Shown here: positions 27,631 through 36,529 of the stretch, one piece after another | Layout: every line of letters begins with the position of its first letter | Position numbering within the stretch: the first letter of the stretch is position 1 | NCBI RefSeq assembly: GCF_019097845.1 | Contig: NZ_JAHRGM010000001.1 | Span: 744,001-808,000 of the forward strand | DNA length: 64,000 nucleotides | Direction of reading: 5' to 3' | Source of the DNA: Sphingobium sp. AS12 | GTDB lineage: Bacteria > Pseudomonadota > Alphaproteobacteria > Sphingomonadales > Sphingomonadaceae | Notes under the pieces: generated by a model | Told to the model about the DNA's origin: nothing | The model's database searches: none | The model's input: the letters and a program-made list of their open reading frames with translations, nothing else | Made by a program: the position numbers and the translations under genes

Positions 27631-28932
27631 TTAATCCTCCCGGATCAGGCTGGTCTTGGCCGTGTCCTTCATCCGCACATAGACGACCAGAGAGATGGCG
27701 ATCATCACGCTGACATAGATATAAAATGCCTGCTCCATGCCCGCCTGTTTGAACCAGAGCGCCACCAGTTCCGCCGTCCCGCCAAACATCGTATTGGCCA
27801 GCGCATAAGGCAGCGCCACGCCCAGCGCCCGGATATGCGCGGGAAACAGCTCGGCCTTCACTACCGCGTTGATCGATGTGTAACCGGTCACGATCACCAG
27901 CCCCGCCATCACCAGCAGCCCGGCGACCACAGGATCCTTCGTCACCGCCAGCGTCGCAAAGATCGGATAGGTGCAAAGCACGCCCATGACGCCAAAGCCG
28001 ATCATCAGCGGCTTGCGCCCGATCCGGTCCGACAGCGCCCCAGCAACCGGCTGCAACAGCATGAAAACAAACAGGGTCACGGCATTGATCTGCGATGCGG
28101 CTTCACGGCTCAACCCACTCGTGTTGACCAGGAATTTCTGCATGTAGATGGAGTAGGCATAGAATGCGATCGTCCCGCCCGCGGTCAGCAGCATCACCGT
28201 CACCGTCTCGCGCGGATGCTTGGTCAGCAGTTCGACAAAGCCGGATTTCGGCGCGCCCTCCGCCTTGGCCACGGCAAAGCTCTCCGTCTCCGCCAGCCCG
28301 CGCCGAAGCCAGAATACGACGACCGCCAGCGCCCCACCAATGAAGAAGGGTATCCGCCAGCCCCAAGCATCTAACTGCGCCTCGCTCAGTGTCGCCTGCA
28401 ACAGCAGCAGCACGCAGATCGCCACCAACTGCCCCGCGATCAGCGTTACATATTGAAAGCTGGAGAAAAAGCCGCGCCGGTTTCTGCCCGCCATTTCCGA
28501 CAAATAGGTCGCGCTCGCGCCATATTCCCCACCGATCGACAATCCCTGCATCAACCGCGCCAGTACCAGCAACAGCGGCGCAGCGACCCCGATCGTCTCA
28601 TAGCCCGGAGTCATCGCTATCAGCAGCGACCCCGCGCACATCAGCGCCACCGACAGCGTCAGCCCGCTCTTGCGCCCGTGCCGGTCGGCATAGACGCCCA
28701 TGATCCACGCGCCGATCGGCCGCATCAGGAAGCCGACGGCAAAGATGCCGGCCGCGCTCAGCAACTGGGCGGTGCGGTCCTGACTGGGGAAGAAATGCGG
28801 CGCGAAATAGAGGGTGAAGGCGGCATAGGCATACCAGTCATACCATTCGACCAGATTGCCGGTCGAGCCGCCGATAATGGCCTTGAGTCGTTCGCGCTGG
28901 CTGGGAGCACCTGTTTCTATTGGGGCGGTCAT
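27631..28932 (-). CDS. MFS transporter, metabolite:H+ symporter (KgtP/ProP-like)
   Basis: 433 residues with twelve membrane helices. The MHS-family landmarks are GNLVEWYDWYAYAAF at helix 1, FLMRPIGAWIMGVYADRHGRK between helices 2 and 3, and GLSIGGEYGASATYLSEMAGRNRRGFFSSFQ after helix 4. The second half repeats the pattern with LSDRIGRKPLM. Such proteins import carboxylates or compatible solutes with protons; alpha-ketoglutarate permease is the closest type by motif, but the substrate is not certain. It overlaps the protease gene by 4 bases and is the last gene of a long leftward run. Confidence 0.88.
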   Translation of the reverse strand: MTAPIETGAPSQRERLKAIIGGSTGNLVEWYDWYAYAAFTLYFAPHFFPSQDRTAQLLSAAGIFAVGFLMRPIGAWIMGVYADRHGRKSGLTLSVALMCAGSLLIAMTPGYETIGVAAPLLLVLARLMQGLSIGGEYGASATYLSEMAGRNRRGFFSSFQYVTLIAGQLVAICVLLLLQATLSEAQLDAWGWRIPFFIGGALAVVVFWLRRGLAETESFAVAKAEGAPKSGFVELLTKHPRETVTVMLLTAGGTIAFYAYSIYMQKFLVNTSGLSREAASQINAVTLFVFMLLQPVAGALSDRIGRKPLMIGFGVMGVLCTYPIFATLAVTKDPVVAGLLVMAGLVIVTGYTSINAVVKAELFPAHIRALGVALPYALANTMFGGTAELVALWFKQAGMEQAFYIYVSVMIAISLVVYVRMKDTAKTSLIRED

Positions 28933-29552
28933 GGCGTCAACACCATTTCGCCATTCTGCACGCCCCAGCTTTTCAGGCGGGACAGCATGTTCATGCCGAT
29001 CACATTGACCTCACCAAAGCTGGATGACACGACAACGGGCAAGTCGGTCGCCGTAATTGGACCGACCGCCAAGCTGGCGATGCTGGATCGCCGCGCCTCC
29101 ACCCTGCCATTGGCTGTGGTCATGATCACGCCCGGCGCGCCGACATCATAGTTGAGGCCCGACGCCCGCGCGGTATTTTCCGACAGCGCGGTGATGGTCG
29201 CGCCGCTGTCGATCAGGAACCGGGCCGGTGTGCCGTTGATCGTCGGTTCGACCCAATAATGGCCATCGGGCGCGACGGGGATGCGAATGGATTGCCCCTC
29301 GGCTTTGGCAGGCGGCAGCGCGACAGGGGCTTCATCGACCATATCCCCCTGCTCGGCCCAACGCCCGGTCAGATAGCCCTGATTCTGCGCCAGTTTGAAC
29401 AGGCCCAGCAGTCCGGCGAAGATCGCGACCCACAGCAACGCCATGCGCAGCACCCCGCCCCAGGCAAGCCGCCGACCGATGAGCGCGGAGCCAACCAGCA
29501 CCAGTGCCAGCACATACCAGATGGTTGATGCCGCCTGATCGCCGCTGTCCAT
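28929..29552 (-). CDS. Membrane-anchored retropepsin-like aspartic protease (TIGR02281 type)
   Basis: 207 residues. Two N-terminal helices (WYVLALVLVGSALIG and LRMALLWVAIFAGLLGLFKLA) anchor it in the inner membrane. The clan AA domain follows a linker: PTINGTPARFLIDSGATITALS carries the catalytic Asp in DSG, and VNVIGMNMLSRLKSWGV is the typical C-terminal lobe. A single-lobe protease must dimerise. ATG 29552 overlaps the MBL stop (ATGA); TTG 29555 is one codon longer. The function in alphaproteobacteria is not known. Confidence 0.85.
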   Translation of the reverse strand: MDSGDQAASTIWYVLALVLVGSALIGRRLAWGGVLRMALLWVAIFAGLLGLFKLAQNQGYLTGRWAEQGDMVDEAPVALPPAKAEGQSIRIPVAPDGHYWVEPTINGTPARFLIDSGATITALSENTARASGLNYDVGAPGVIMTTANGRVEARRSSIASLAVGPITATDLPVVVSSSFGEVNVIGMNMLSRLKSWGVQNGEMVLTP

Positions 29553-30343
29553 CAATCCCCCTGCTCTGCCGGTTCCAACACTATCATCATGCCGTCATAG
29601 CCCGGTTCGACGCCCTTGGGGAGGGTGCGGCGCAATGTCGCATAATCCATGCTCTGGTCCATATGGGTCAGGATCGCGCGACCGGGCCGGGCAGCGGCGA
29701 TGCCGTCCAGCGTCAGCGCCAAATGCGGATGCGTCGGGTGCGGCTTTTCGCGCAAGGCATCCACCACCCACACATCGACACCGTCATACAGCGCCAGCAT
29801 GTCGGGCGTCAGCTCATGAAAATCCGTGGCATAGGCGATGGACCTGCCGCCATGGCTGAAGCGGAAGCCGGTCGAATAAATGTCGCCATGGGGCTGATCG
29901 ACGCAGGCAATGTCGATATCGCCGATCCGCAGGCCATCAGGCAAAACTCGCCCGTCGATGGTCGGATGATAGCCGTTGCGACCATCAAAGGCGTAGCTAA
30001 ACCGCTGGCGTAGCAGGCTGAGCGTCTGCAACCGGGCATAGCCGGGCAGCGGCTCGCGGCGATGGTGATAAAGCTGCCGCACATCGTCTATGCCATGGCT
30101 GTGATCGGCATGGTCATGCGTCCAAAGGATCGCATCGATGGCGATCACGTCCGCGGCCAGCAGTTGCGCGCGCATATCGGGCGAGGTGTCCACCAATATC
30201 CGCGTCGTCGCGCTTTCGACCAGAATCGACACGCGGGTCCGGCGGTTCTTTGGCTCTGCGGGGTCGCACGCTCCCCAGTCATTGCCGATGCGCGGAACCC
30301 CTGACGATGTGCCGCTGCCCAGGATCGTGAGTGTGAGGCTCAT
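29552..30343 (-). CDS. MBL-fold hydrolase, PhnP-like phosphodiesterase
   Basis: 263 residues. It starts MSLTLTILGSGTSSGVPRIG, which with CDPAEPKNRRTRVSILVE resembles the PhnP group. The metal site HxHxDH is in WTHDHADHSHGID, and later ligands appear in YATDFHEL (Asp) and ILTHMDQ (His). The family cleaves cyclic phosphodiesters. Overlaps tatD and the protease gene by a few bases on each side, so it is one transcription unit. The longer frame to 30652 only reads antisense-like sequence inside tatD. Confidence 0.9.
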   Translation of the reverse strand: MSLTLTILGSGTSSGVPRIGNDWGACDPAEPKNRRTRVSILVESATTRILVDTSPDMRAQLLAADVIAIDAILWTHDHADHSHGIDDVRQLYHHRREPLPGYARLQTLSLLRQRFSYAFDGRNGYHPTIDGRVLPDGLRIGDIDIACVDQPHGDIYSTGFRFSHGGRSIAYATDFHELTPDMLALYDGVDVWVVDALREKPHPTHPHLALTLDGIAAARPGRAILTHMDQSMDYATLRRTLPKGVEPGYDGMMIVLEPAEQGD

Positions 30344-31113
30344 GCCACCTTCTTGAAAAGGGTGCGGAAATTGGCGGAGGTGGCGGCGGCCAGATCCTCC
30401 AGGCTTTCGCCGCGCAAATTGGCAAGGAATTTTGCGGTGTCGGCGACGAAGGCCGGCTCGCACGGACGCCCGCGATGCGGCACCGGGGCCAGGAAGGGCG
30501 AGTCCGTTTCCACCAGCAGCCGGTCGATCGGCAGGCGCGCGGCGGTCTCCTGCAAATCCTTCGCGCTCTTGAAGGTCACGATGCCCGATATGCTGATATA
30601 GAAACCCAGCTCCAGCGCGGCGTCGGCAAAGGCTCCGCTGGCAGTGAAGCAATGGATGACGCCGGTGTAAGCGCCCTTCCCCATCTCGTCCCGCATCACC
30701 GCCAGTGTATCCTCCTCCGCATCGCGGGTGTGGACGATCAGTGGCAGGTCCGTGTCGCGCGCTGCGACGATGTGCGACCGGAAGCTGCTGCGTTGCCGTT
30801 CGCGGTCGCTATGGTCGTAATAATAATCGAGACCCGTCTCGCCGATGCCGACGACGCGGGGATGCGCCGCGCGGGCGACCAGTTTGGCGGTGTCGATATG
30901 GGGATGCTCGTCCGCCTCATGCGGATGGATGCCGACCGTCGCCCACACGTCCGGCGCGCGGATGGCGGTGTCCAACACCGCATCCCACTCGCTTTCGCGC
31001 GTGGCGATGTTGAGCATCAGGTCGATGCCGGACGCGCGGGCGCGTTCCAGCACATTCTCCTGATCCTCGACCAACCCCTTGTAATTAAGGTGGCAATGGC
31101 TGTCGATCAGCAT
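30340..31113 (-). CDS. tatD: TatD-family metal-dependent deoxyribonuclease
   Basis: 257 residues with a TIM-barrel metal site: DSHCHLN at the N-terminus, GIHPHEADEH, GETGLDYYY, the conserved His in LIVHTRDAEEDTL, GVIHCFTASG and TDSPFLAPVPHRGRPCEP. All metal ligands are in place. Family members are 3'-5' DNA exonucleases acting in repair or quality control. Follows metG by 4 bases and overlaps the MBL gene (ATGA), a common arrangement in proteobacteria. Confidence 0.92.
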   Translation of the reverse strand: MLIDSHCHLNYKGLVEDQENVLERARASGIDLMLNIATRESEWDAVLDTAIRAPDVWATVGIHPHEADEHPHIDTAKLVARAAHPRVVGIGETGLDYYYDHSDRERQRSSFRSHIVAARDTDLPLIVHTRDAEEDTLAVMRDEMGKGAYTGVIHCFTASGAFADAALELGFYISISGIVTFKSAKDLQETAARLPIDRLLVETDSPFLAPVPHRGRPCEPAFVADTAKFLANLRGESLEDLAAATSANFRTLFKKVA

Positions 31114-31117
31114 GGGC

Positions 31118-32686
31118 TTAGCCGTCCGCTTCGGTCAGTTCGAGCCGGGGGAAGAGCGGCTTGGGCGCGGCCAGGATGAAGTCGCTTTCCGCCAGCGGCG
31201 AATACCAATGATCGCCGATCGCGCTATAGGTCCGCTTGTCGGCGGGAATGCCCATATGGTCGAGCAGCGCGGTCGCGCTGGCGGGGATCACCGGCAACAC
31301 GGCGACGGTAAGCTGCGCTATCGCGATATAGAGCGTCGCCAGCACGGTCTCCATCCGCTGCGGGTCGGTCTTGCGCAGGGTCCAGGGGGCTTGCGCATCG
31401 ATATATTGGTTGCAGGCAAAGGCTGCGCGCAGCCAGGCGTCGATCGCCACCGATGGCGCAACGTCGGCCATGGCGGCAGGCATGTCGGTGCGCACAACCC
31501 GATCGATCAGGTCGAACAATTCGCTGTCCGCCGGATCATGGCCATGAATGGCGGGCAAATACCCTTCCAGATTCTTGGCGATGAAGCTCAGCGTCCGCTG
31601 CGCCAGATTGCCGAACGCATTGCCCAGATCGCTGTTGGAGCGCTGGACGATCGCCTCGGCGCTATAGCTGCCATCATTGCCGAACGTGACTTCCGACAGC
31701 AGAAAATAGCGCAACTGGTCAACACCGAACCGCTCGGCCAGTTCGATCGGGTCGGCGACATTGCCGACCGACTTGGACATTTTCTCGCCCCGGTTGAGCA
31801 GAAAGCCGTGACCAAAGACCTGCTTGGGCAGCGGTATTTTGGCGCTCATGAGGAAGGCTGGCCAGTAAACGGCATGAAAACGCACAATATCCTTGCCAAT
31901 GATGTGCGTGATGTCGCCGCCTTCCGCCCAATATCGCGCCATCCGCTCCGCATCGTCGGGATAGCCGCAGCCGGTCAGATAATTGGTCAGCGCATCGACC
32001 CACACATACATGACATGGCCGTCGCTGCCGGGCACCTTGACCCCCCAGTCGAAGCTGGTGCGGGAAATGCTGAGGTCCGACAGGCCACCCTCGACGAAGC
32101 GCAAAATCTCGTTTCGGCGGCTGTCGGGGCGAATGAAATCGGGCTGGCTCTCATAGAGCGCCAGCAACCTGTCCTGATAGTTGGACAGGCGGAAAAACCA
32201 GCTTTCCTCGACCGTCCACTCCACGGGTGTCCCCTGGGGTGAGAGTTTGGCCCCCCCTTCCCCGTCAGTCAGTTCCTTTTCGTCGTAGAATGCTTCGTCG
32301 CGGACCGAATACCAGCCTTCATAACGGTCCAGATACAGGTCGCCATTGGCCTCCATCGCCTGCCAGATCGCCTGGCTGGCACTATGGTGCGCTGCCTCGC
32401 TGGTGCGGATGAAGCGATCATGGCTGATGTTAAGCCGCTCATTCATCTCGCGGAAATAGCCCGACATTTCATCGGCCAGCGCCAGTGGTTCGATCCCCCG
32501 GTTGCGCGCGGTCTGCGCCATTTTCAGGCCATGCTCGTCCGTACCCGTCTGGAAGAATACGTCGCGGCCCATCATCCGCTGGAACCGGGCAATCGCATCG
32601 GTCGCGATCACCTCATAGGCGTGGCCGATATGGGGACGGCCATTGGGATAGGAAATGGCGGTGGTGATCGTATATGGCTTGGACAT
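31118..32686 (-). CDS. metG: Methionine-tRNA ligase
   Basis: 522 residues, class I synthetase. The HIGH motif is in YPNGRPHIGHAYEV near residue 15, and the KMSKS loop is GEKMSKSVGN near 300. Zinc-binding Cys pairs are absent from the connective segment (YSVRDEAFYDEKEL), so it belongs to the zinc-free MetG2 class. No C-terminal EMAP-like dimerisation domain follows, in line with its short length. Charges initiator and elongator tRNA-Met. Confidence 0.96.
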   Translation of the reverse strand: MSKPYTITTAISYPNGRPHIGHAYEVIATDAIARFQRMMGRDVFFQTGTDEHGLKMAQTARNRGIEPLALADEMSGYFREMNERLNISHDRFIRTSEAAHHSASQAIWQAMEANGDLYLDRYEGWYSVRDEAFYDEKELTDGEGGAKLSPQGTPVEWTVEESWFFRLSNYQDRLLALYESQPDFIRPDSRRNEILRFVEGGLSDLSISRTSFDWGVKVPGSDGHVMYVWVDALTNYLTGCGYPDDAERMARYWAEGGDITHIIGKDIVRFHAVYWPAFLMSAKIPLPKQVFGHGFLLNRGEKMSKSVGNVADPIELAERFGVDQLRYFLLSEVTFGNDGSYSAEAIVQRSNSDLGNAFGNLAQRTLSFIAKNLEGYLPAIHGHDPADSELFDLIDRVVRTDMPAAMADVAPSVAIDAWLRAAFACNQYIDAQAPWTLRKTDPQRMETVLATLYIAIAQLTVAVLPVIPASATALLDHMGIPADKRTYSAIGDHWYSPLAESDFILAAPKPLFPRLELTEADG

Positions 32687-32729
32687 GCCCCGTCCCTAGC
32701 GGCTGTTGCGCCGGGCGGGAAGCCGCTTT

Positions 32730-33701
32730 TCAGGCCGATTGCGGTGCAAGCGCCGCGACATGGCCGGCCAGTTCAAACACCACCGCTGCCGGATCGAGCG
32801 ACAGGATCACTGCTCCGCCCGCCAGATGCCGCGCCTTTTCCCAATGATCAAGCGCCACGCCAAGCGCGGACCCACTGCGATGGCGCGCGGCCTGCGCGAT
32901 AAAGGCGGGCGCGCGTTCCAGAAACGCCTCGTATCGCGGCTTGGCCGATTTGATCGCCAGCGCCTTGGCCAGCGCCAGCCGCTGGCGATTGTCGCGGTCG
33001 CCATCCTGCGCTATCCGCGCCATCGCGCTCTCAATGTCAGCAAGGTTCAGCCCTGCATAGCGCAGCGCCTTGCCCGGCGACCCTTCACCCGCGCGGATCA
33101 GCGCGTCAATCTCCGCCGGGGACAGCGCCTCGTCCTTGCTCCGCAAGATCACACGCATCGCCCCGTCATTCAGCGGATCGAACCGTAATGTACGGCAGCG
33201 CGACCGGATCGTCGGTAGCAAACGCCCCGGCGCATGGCTGACCAGCAGGAAGAGCATGTCGGCGGGCGGCTCTTCCAGATTTTTGAGCAACGCATTGGCC
33301 GCGCCCCGCTCCAGATCGTCTGCGCTGTCGATCACCACGATCCGCCGGGTCGAGAGCGACGGGGCCGACTGGAGCAACCGGTGCAGCCCGCGCACCTGAT
33401 CGACGTTGATGTTGCGCGCAGTGACGCCATCCTTTTCCAGCGGGAACAGTTCGGCATAATCAGGATGAGCGCTGGCCTCGATCAGGCGGCGGACAGGGTG
33501 GGTTTCCGGCACATCCAGCCCCTCCCCCTCCACCGGCGGACCGGCGGCGTCAGCCAGCAGGCGCAGCGCCAGCGCGCGCGCAAAACCGCCCTTGCCGATC
33601 CCCTTGGGACCGCTCAAGATCCAGCCATGATGCATCCGCCCGCTGGCCGCCGCGTCTATCAGCGTCCGCGCCTGCGCGTCATGGCCCAGAAGTGACGTCA
33701 T
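32730..33701 (-). CDS. holB: DNA polymerase III subunit delta'
   Basis: 323 residues of the clamp-loader AAA+ family. LLGHDAQARTLIDAAASGRMHHGWILSGPKG corresponds to the N-terminal ATPase-like fold; the P-loop is partly intact (GPKGIGKG). IVVIDSADDLERGAANALLKNLEEPPADMLFLLVSH carries the sensor and SRC-like region (RSRCRTLRF). It helps load the sliding clamp. Its stop region overlaps tmk upstream by four bases. The tmk-holB pairing is normal in proteobacteria. Confidence 0.9.
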   Translation of the reverse strand: MTSLLGHDAQARTLIDAAASGRMHHGWILSGPKGIGKGGFARALALRLLADAAGPPVEGEGLDVPETHPVRRLIEASAHPDYAELFPLEKDGVTARNINVDQVRGLHRLLQSAPSLSTRRIVVIDSADDLERGAANALLKNLEEPPADMLFLLVSHAPGRLLPTIRSRCRTLRFDPLNDGAMRVILRSKDEALSPAEIDALIRAGEGSPGKALRYAGLNLADIESAMARIAQDGDRDNRQRLALAKALAIKSAKPRYEAFLERAPAFIAQAARHRSGSALGVALDHWEKARHLAGGAVILSLDPAAVVFELAGHVAALAPQSA

Positions 33702-34324
33702 GGCAGCAAGTCCGCCACCGCATCGAGCAGGCGGGCCGTCACCGCGTCAGCCTCACCCGACGCATCAATCGCGTGAAAGCGGGCGGCTTCGTCTCTGGCA
33801 AATCGGGCAAAGGCATCAGCAACAGCCCGATGAAAACTCTGGCCTCGCCCGCCGATCCGGTCGGACTTGTCCCCGTCCCGCACCCGCGCCCGCGCTTCGG
33901 CCTCGCCCTCTGGCAAGGTCAGGAACAGCGTCCTATCGGGCAAAAACCCTTCGCTACCGATTCGGTGCAGCGTCACTATATCCGCGTCGCTCAGCGCCCC
34001 CTGCCCCTGATAGGCCCGGCTCGAATCGAGAAACCGGTCGGACAGCACCCATGCCCCGCGCGCCAGCGCAGGCCGAATCGTCTTTTCGACGTGATCGGCC
34101 CGCGCAGCGGCGAACAGCAAAGCCTCGGCTCGTGCGCTCCATCGATCCGCGCGGCCCGTCAGCAACAGCGAACGGATCGCTTCGGCCCCCTCACTGCCAC
34201 CCGGTTCGCGGGTTTCCACCACGTCCAGTCCGCGCTCGCGCAGAGCGGCTGCGAGCGCACGCAACTGGGTCGATTTGCCCGCGCCCTCCCCGCCTTCCAG
34301 CGTGATGAACCGTCCCGCCGTCAC
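33698..34324 (-). CDS. tmk: Thymidylate kinase
   Basis: 208 residues; phosphorylates dTMP to dTDP. P-loop GGEGAGKST (residues 11-19), TREPGGSEGAEAIR (dTMP site), the lid-proximal DRFLDSSRAYQGQG (DR motif), and FLTLPEGEAEARARV. The start is a GTG at 34324 overlapping the dac stop. The longer ATG frame reads 107 antisense-like residues through the dac gene and was rejected. It works with thyA (distant in this window) in dTTP synthesis. Confidence 0.94.
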   Translation of the reverse strand: MTAGRFITLEGGEGAGKSTQLRALAAALRERGLDVVETREPGGSEGAEAIRSLLLTGRADRWSARAEALLFAAARADHVEKTIRPALARGAWVLSDRFLDSSRAYQGQGALSDADIVTLHRIGSEGFLPDRTLFLTLPEGEAEARARVRDGDKSDRIGGRGQSFHRAVADAFARFARDEAARFHAIDASGEADAVTARLLDAVADLLP

Positions 34325-35484
34325 CCGAACAGCGATTTCAGGCCATTCCACAACCGGCCGAACATGCCCGCTTCGGCGACATCTGCGCCCGCGACCAGCG
34401 GCATCACCTGCGGCGGCGTGTCGGGCGTGGACACGATCAGGTCGGCAATCTTCTGCCCCTTGGCGATCGGCGCCTTGATCGGGCCGGTATAGACGACCTT
34501 GACCGAGATATTGGTCGATGCGGTGCGCGGCAATGTGACAGCCAGATTCTGCGGCGCGACCAGCGCGACGCTGGTTTCGCTGCCCAATTGGACGTCGGCG
34601 GTTTCGACCGTCACGCCCTTCTTGAACAAGGGCTGCGCCTTCCACGCCTTAAAGCCCCAGTCCATGAAGCGGACCGATTCCTGAATCCGCCCGTTAAAGC
34701 TGGTCAGCCCCGCCACCACCATCACCAGACGGCGGCCATCCTGCTCGGCCGATCCAGTAAAGCCGAAACCGGCTTCCTCGGTATGGCCGGTCTTGAGGCC
34801 GTCGGCACCCGCAATCTTGCCAAGGATCGGGTTGCGATTGCCCTGCGCAATGTCCGCGCCGCCCATCGTCTTGCCCCAGGTGAAGGAGCGGGTGGCGTAG
34901 AAGCGCTTGTAGAGATCGGGCGTTTCCTCGATCGTTCCCTGCGCCAGCTTGGCCAGATCCTCGGCGGTCACATAGGTCACGCCCTCGTCCGGCCAGCCGT
35001 TGCTGGTGCCGAAATGGCTGTTCTTGAGGCCCATGCGCTTGGCCTCCTCATTCATCAGCGCGACGAAGGCCTGTTCGGTACCGGCAATCCCTTCGGCCAG
35101 CACGACGCAGGCGTCATTGCCCGACAGGGTGACAATGCCGTGCAGCAGATTTTCGACCGACACCTGCTCGCCCGCCGACAGGAACATGGTCGATCCTGCG
35201 GCAGGACCATGCCACTGTTTCCAGGTTTCCGGGCGCACGGTGAACATCGTGTCGAGCTTCAAATCGCCCTTCTTGATCAGGCGGAACGCGACATGCGCGG
35301 TCATCATCTTGGCCATCGACGCGGGCGGCATCTTCGTCTCGCCACCCTTGTCATACAGCACAGCGCCCGACGACAAATCCTTCATATAGGCGATGGGCGC
35401 TTCGCTGGTGTAAGGCGGCGCGGCGGCGGTCAGCGGCTGGGTCAACAGCCCGGTGAAAAGGAGGACTGCAACGGACTTGTTCAT
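34321..35484 (-). CDS. dacC: D-alanyl-D-alanine carboxypeptidase (PBP5/6 type)
   Basis: 387 residues with a signal peptide (MNKSVAVLLFTGLLTQPLTA). The serine carboxypeptidase triads are present: SMAK with nucleophile S56, SGN in GIVTLSGNDAC, and KTG in ADGLKTGHTEEAGFG. A PBP5 C-terminal beta domain follows (PQNLAVTLPRTA and KAPIAKGQKIADLIV), with an amphipathic C-terminal tail (GRLWNGLKSLFG) that should anchor it to the inner membrane. Trims pentapeptides in peptidoglycan. The symbol could equally be dacA or dacD. Confidence 0.93.
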   Translation of the reverse strand: MNKSVAVLLFTGLLTQPLTAAAPPYTSEAPIAYMKDLSSGAVLYDKGGETKMPPASMAKMMTAHVAFRLIKKGDLKLDTMFTVRPETWKQWHGPAAGSTMFLSAGEQVSVENLLHGIVTLSGNDACVVLAEGIAGTEQAFVALMNEEAKRMGLKNSHFGTSNGWPDEGVTYVTAEDLAKLAQGTIEETPDLYKRFYATRSFTWGKTMGGADIAQGNRNPILGKIAGADGLKTGHTEEAGFGFTGSAEQDGRRLVMVVAGLTSFNGRIQESVRFMDWGFKAWKAQPLFKKGVTVETADVQLGSETSVALVAPQNLAVTLPRTASTNISVKVVYTGPIKAPIAKGQKIADLIVSTPDTPPQVMPLVAGADVAEAGMFGRLWNGLKSLFG

Positions 35485-35530
35485 GGGGCTGCCTTCAAAT
35501 GGGATGGAATCGCCGGTCGGTGCGCGATGT

Positions 35531-36529
35531 CTATCGCGCGTCATTAGCCATGATGCGGCCATTCTCAAAGCCCTTGGCTGCGGCTGCGCGCACACCCGCC
35601 TGCGCGGCGTCCTGCGTGGCATAGGGACCAAAGCGCACGCGCCACAATCCGTCGCCTTCCACCGCCTGCGCGCCAATGCGCTTCGCCAGCGTTTCCGCGC
35701 GGGCGCGGGAGGCAAAAGCGGCGACTTGCACGATATAATTTCTGGGCGGCGTCGGCGCGGCGACCGGCGCAACAGGCTGGGGTGCCGATGGCGCGCCTAC
35801 CTGTTCCACCACGAAACCATCCTGCGGTGCTGGCTGGGGCACGGACTCGCGCAGGTCCGGGCCGCGCACCGGCTTGGGCAATGTCCTGAGGCTGGGCTTG
35901 GCTGAAATGGCGGCCTTTTTCAGACGTCCGGGGAGCTTGGCGCGCAATGCCGTCAGCAGGGCTGGCGGGGTTTCCAGCCGCTCGGCGACCCGGCCATGGC
36001 CGCGCAGCGTGGCGCGCTCCTGATCGGGCGGGCTGACCCGCCGCACCCGCACCGCCACCGCGCCATCGCCGATGACACCCAATTGCTCGGCAGCCCCCCG
36101 CGACAGGTCGATGATCCGGTCATTGGCAAAGGGGCCGCGATCATTGACCCGCACCAGGATCGTCCGGCCCGTGTCCAGCGCCGTCACCTCGACATAGCTG
36201 GGCAGCGGCAATGTCTGGTGCGCAGCGGTGATCGCGCTCGGCACGAACGTCTCGCCATTGGCGGTGCGGTTGCCCTGCAACTCCTCGCCATACCAGCCCG
36301 CATAGCCGACCGCATCATAATTGGGCGCATCTTCGGGCGTATAGGTCACGCCGCCCACGCTATAGGGCGCGCCGATCGTCACCGGTTCATCGGCGACCAT
36401 CCCGCCCTGCGCCAGCGGACGCGGTGATGGCGTCGGCGGCACGCGCGGTTGCTCCCCGCCGCCGCAGGACGCGAGGAACAGCATCACTCCGGCCGCCAGT
36501 GGCAGCCTCCCCCTATTGTTTGACCGCAT
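35531..36529 (-). CDS. rlpA: RlpA-family septal lytic transglycosylase / SPOR-domain lipoprotein
   Basis: 332 residues. The lipobox LFLASC at the end of the signal suggests a lipoprotein. The double-psi beta-barrel domain (GYAGWYGEELQGNRTANGETF, then NDRGPFANDRIIDLSRGAAEQLG) holds the catalytic Asp and Glu/His region of RlpA. A proline-rich linker leads to a C-terminal SPOR domain (RNYIVQVAAFASRARAETLAKRI, GLWRVRFGPYA). It binds denuded glycan at the septum. ATG 36529 overlaps mltB by 17 bases. Confidence 0.9.
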   Translation of the reverse strand: MRSNNRGRLPLAAGVMLFLASCGGGEQPRVPPTPSPRPLAQGGMVADEPVTIGAPYSVGGVTYTPEDAPNYDAVGYAGWYGEELQGNRTANGETFVPSAITAAHQTLPLPSYVEVTALDTGRTILVRVNDRGPFANDRIIDLSRGAAEQLGVIGDGAVAVRVRRVSPPDQERATLRGHGRVAERLETPPALLTALRAKLPGRLKKAAISAKPSLRTLPKPVRGPDLRESVPQPAPQDGFVVEQVGAPSAPQPVAPVAAPTPPRNYIVQVAAFASRARAETLAKRIGAQAVEGDGLWRVRFGPYATQDAAQAGVRAAAAKGFENGRIMANDAR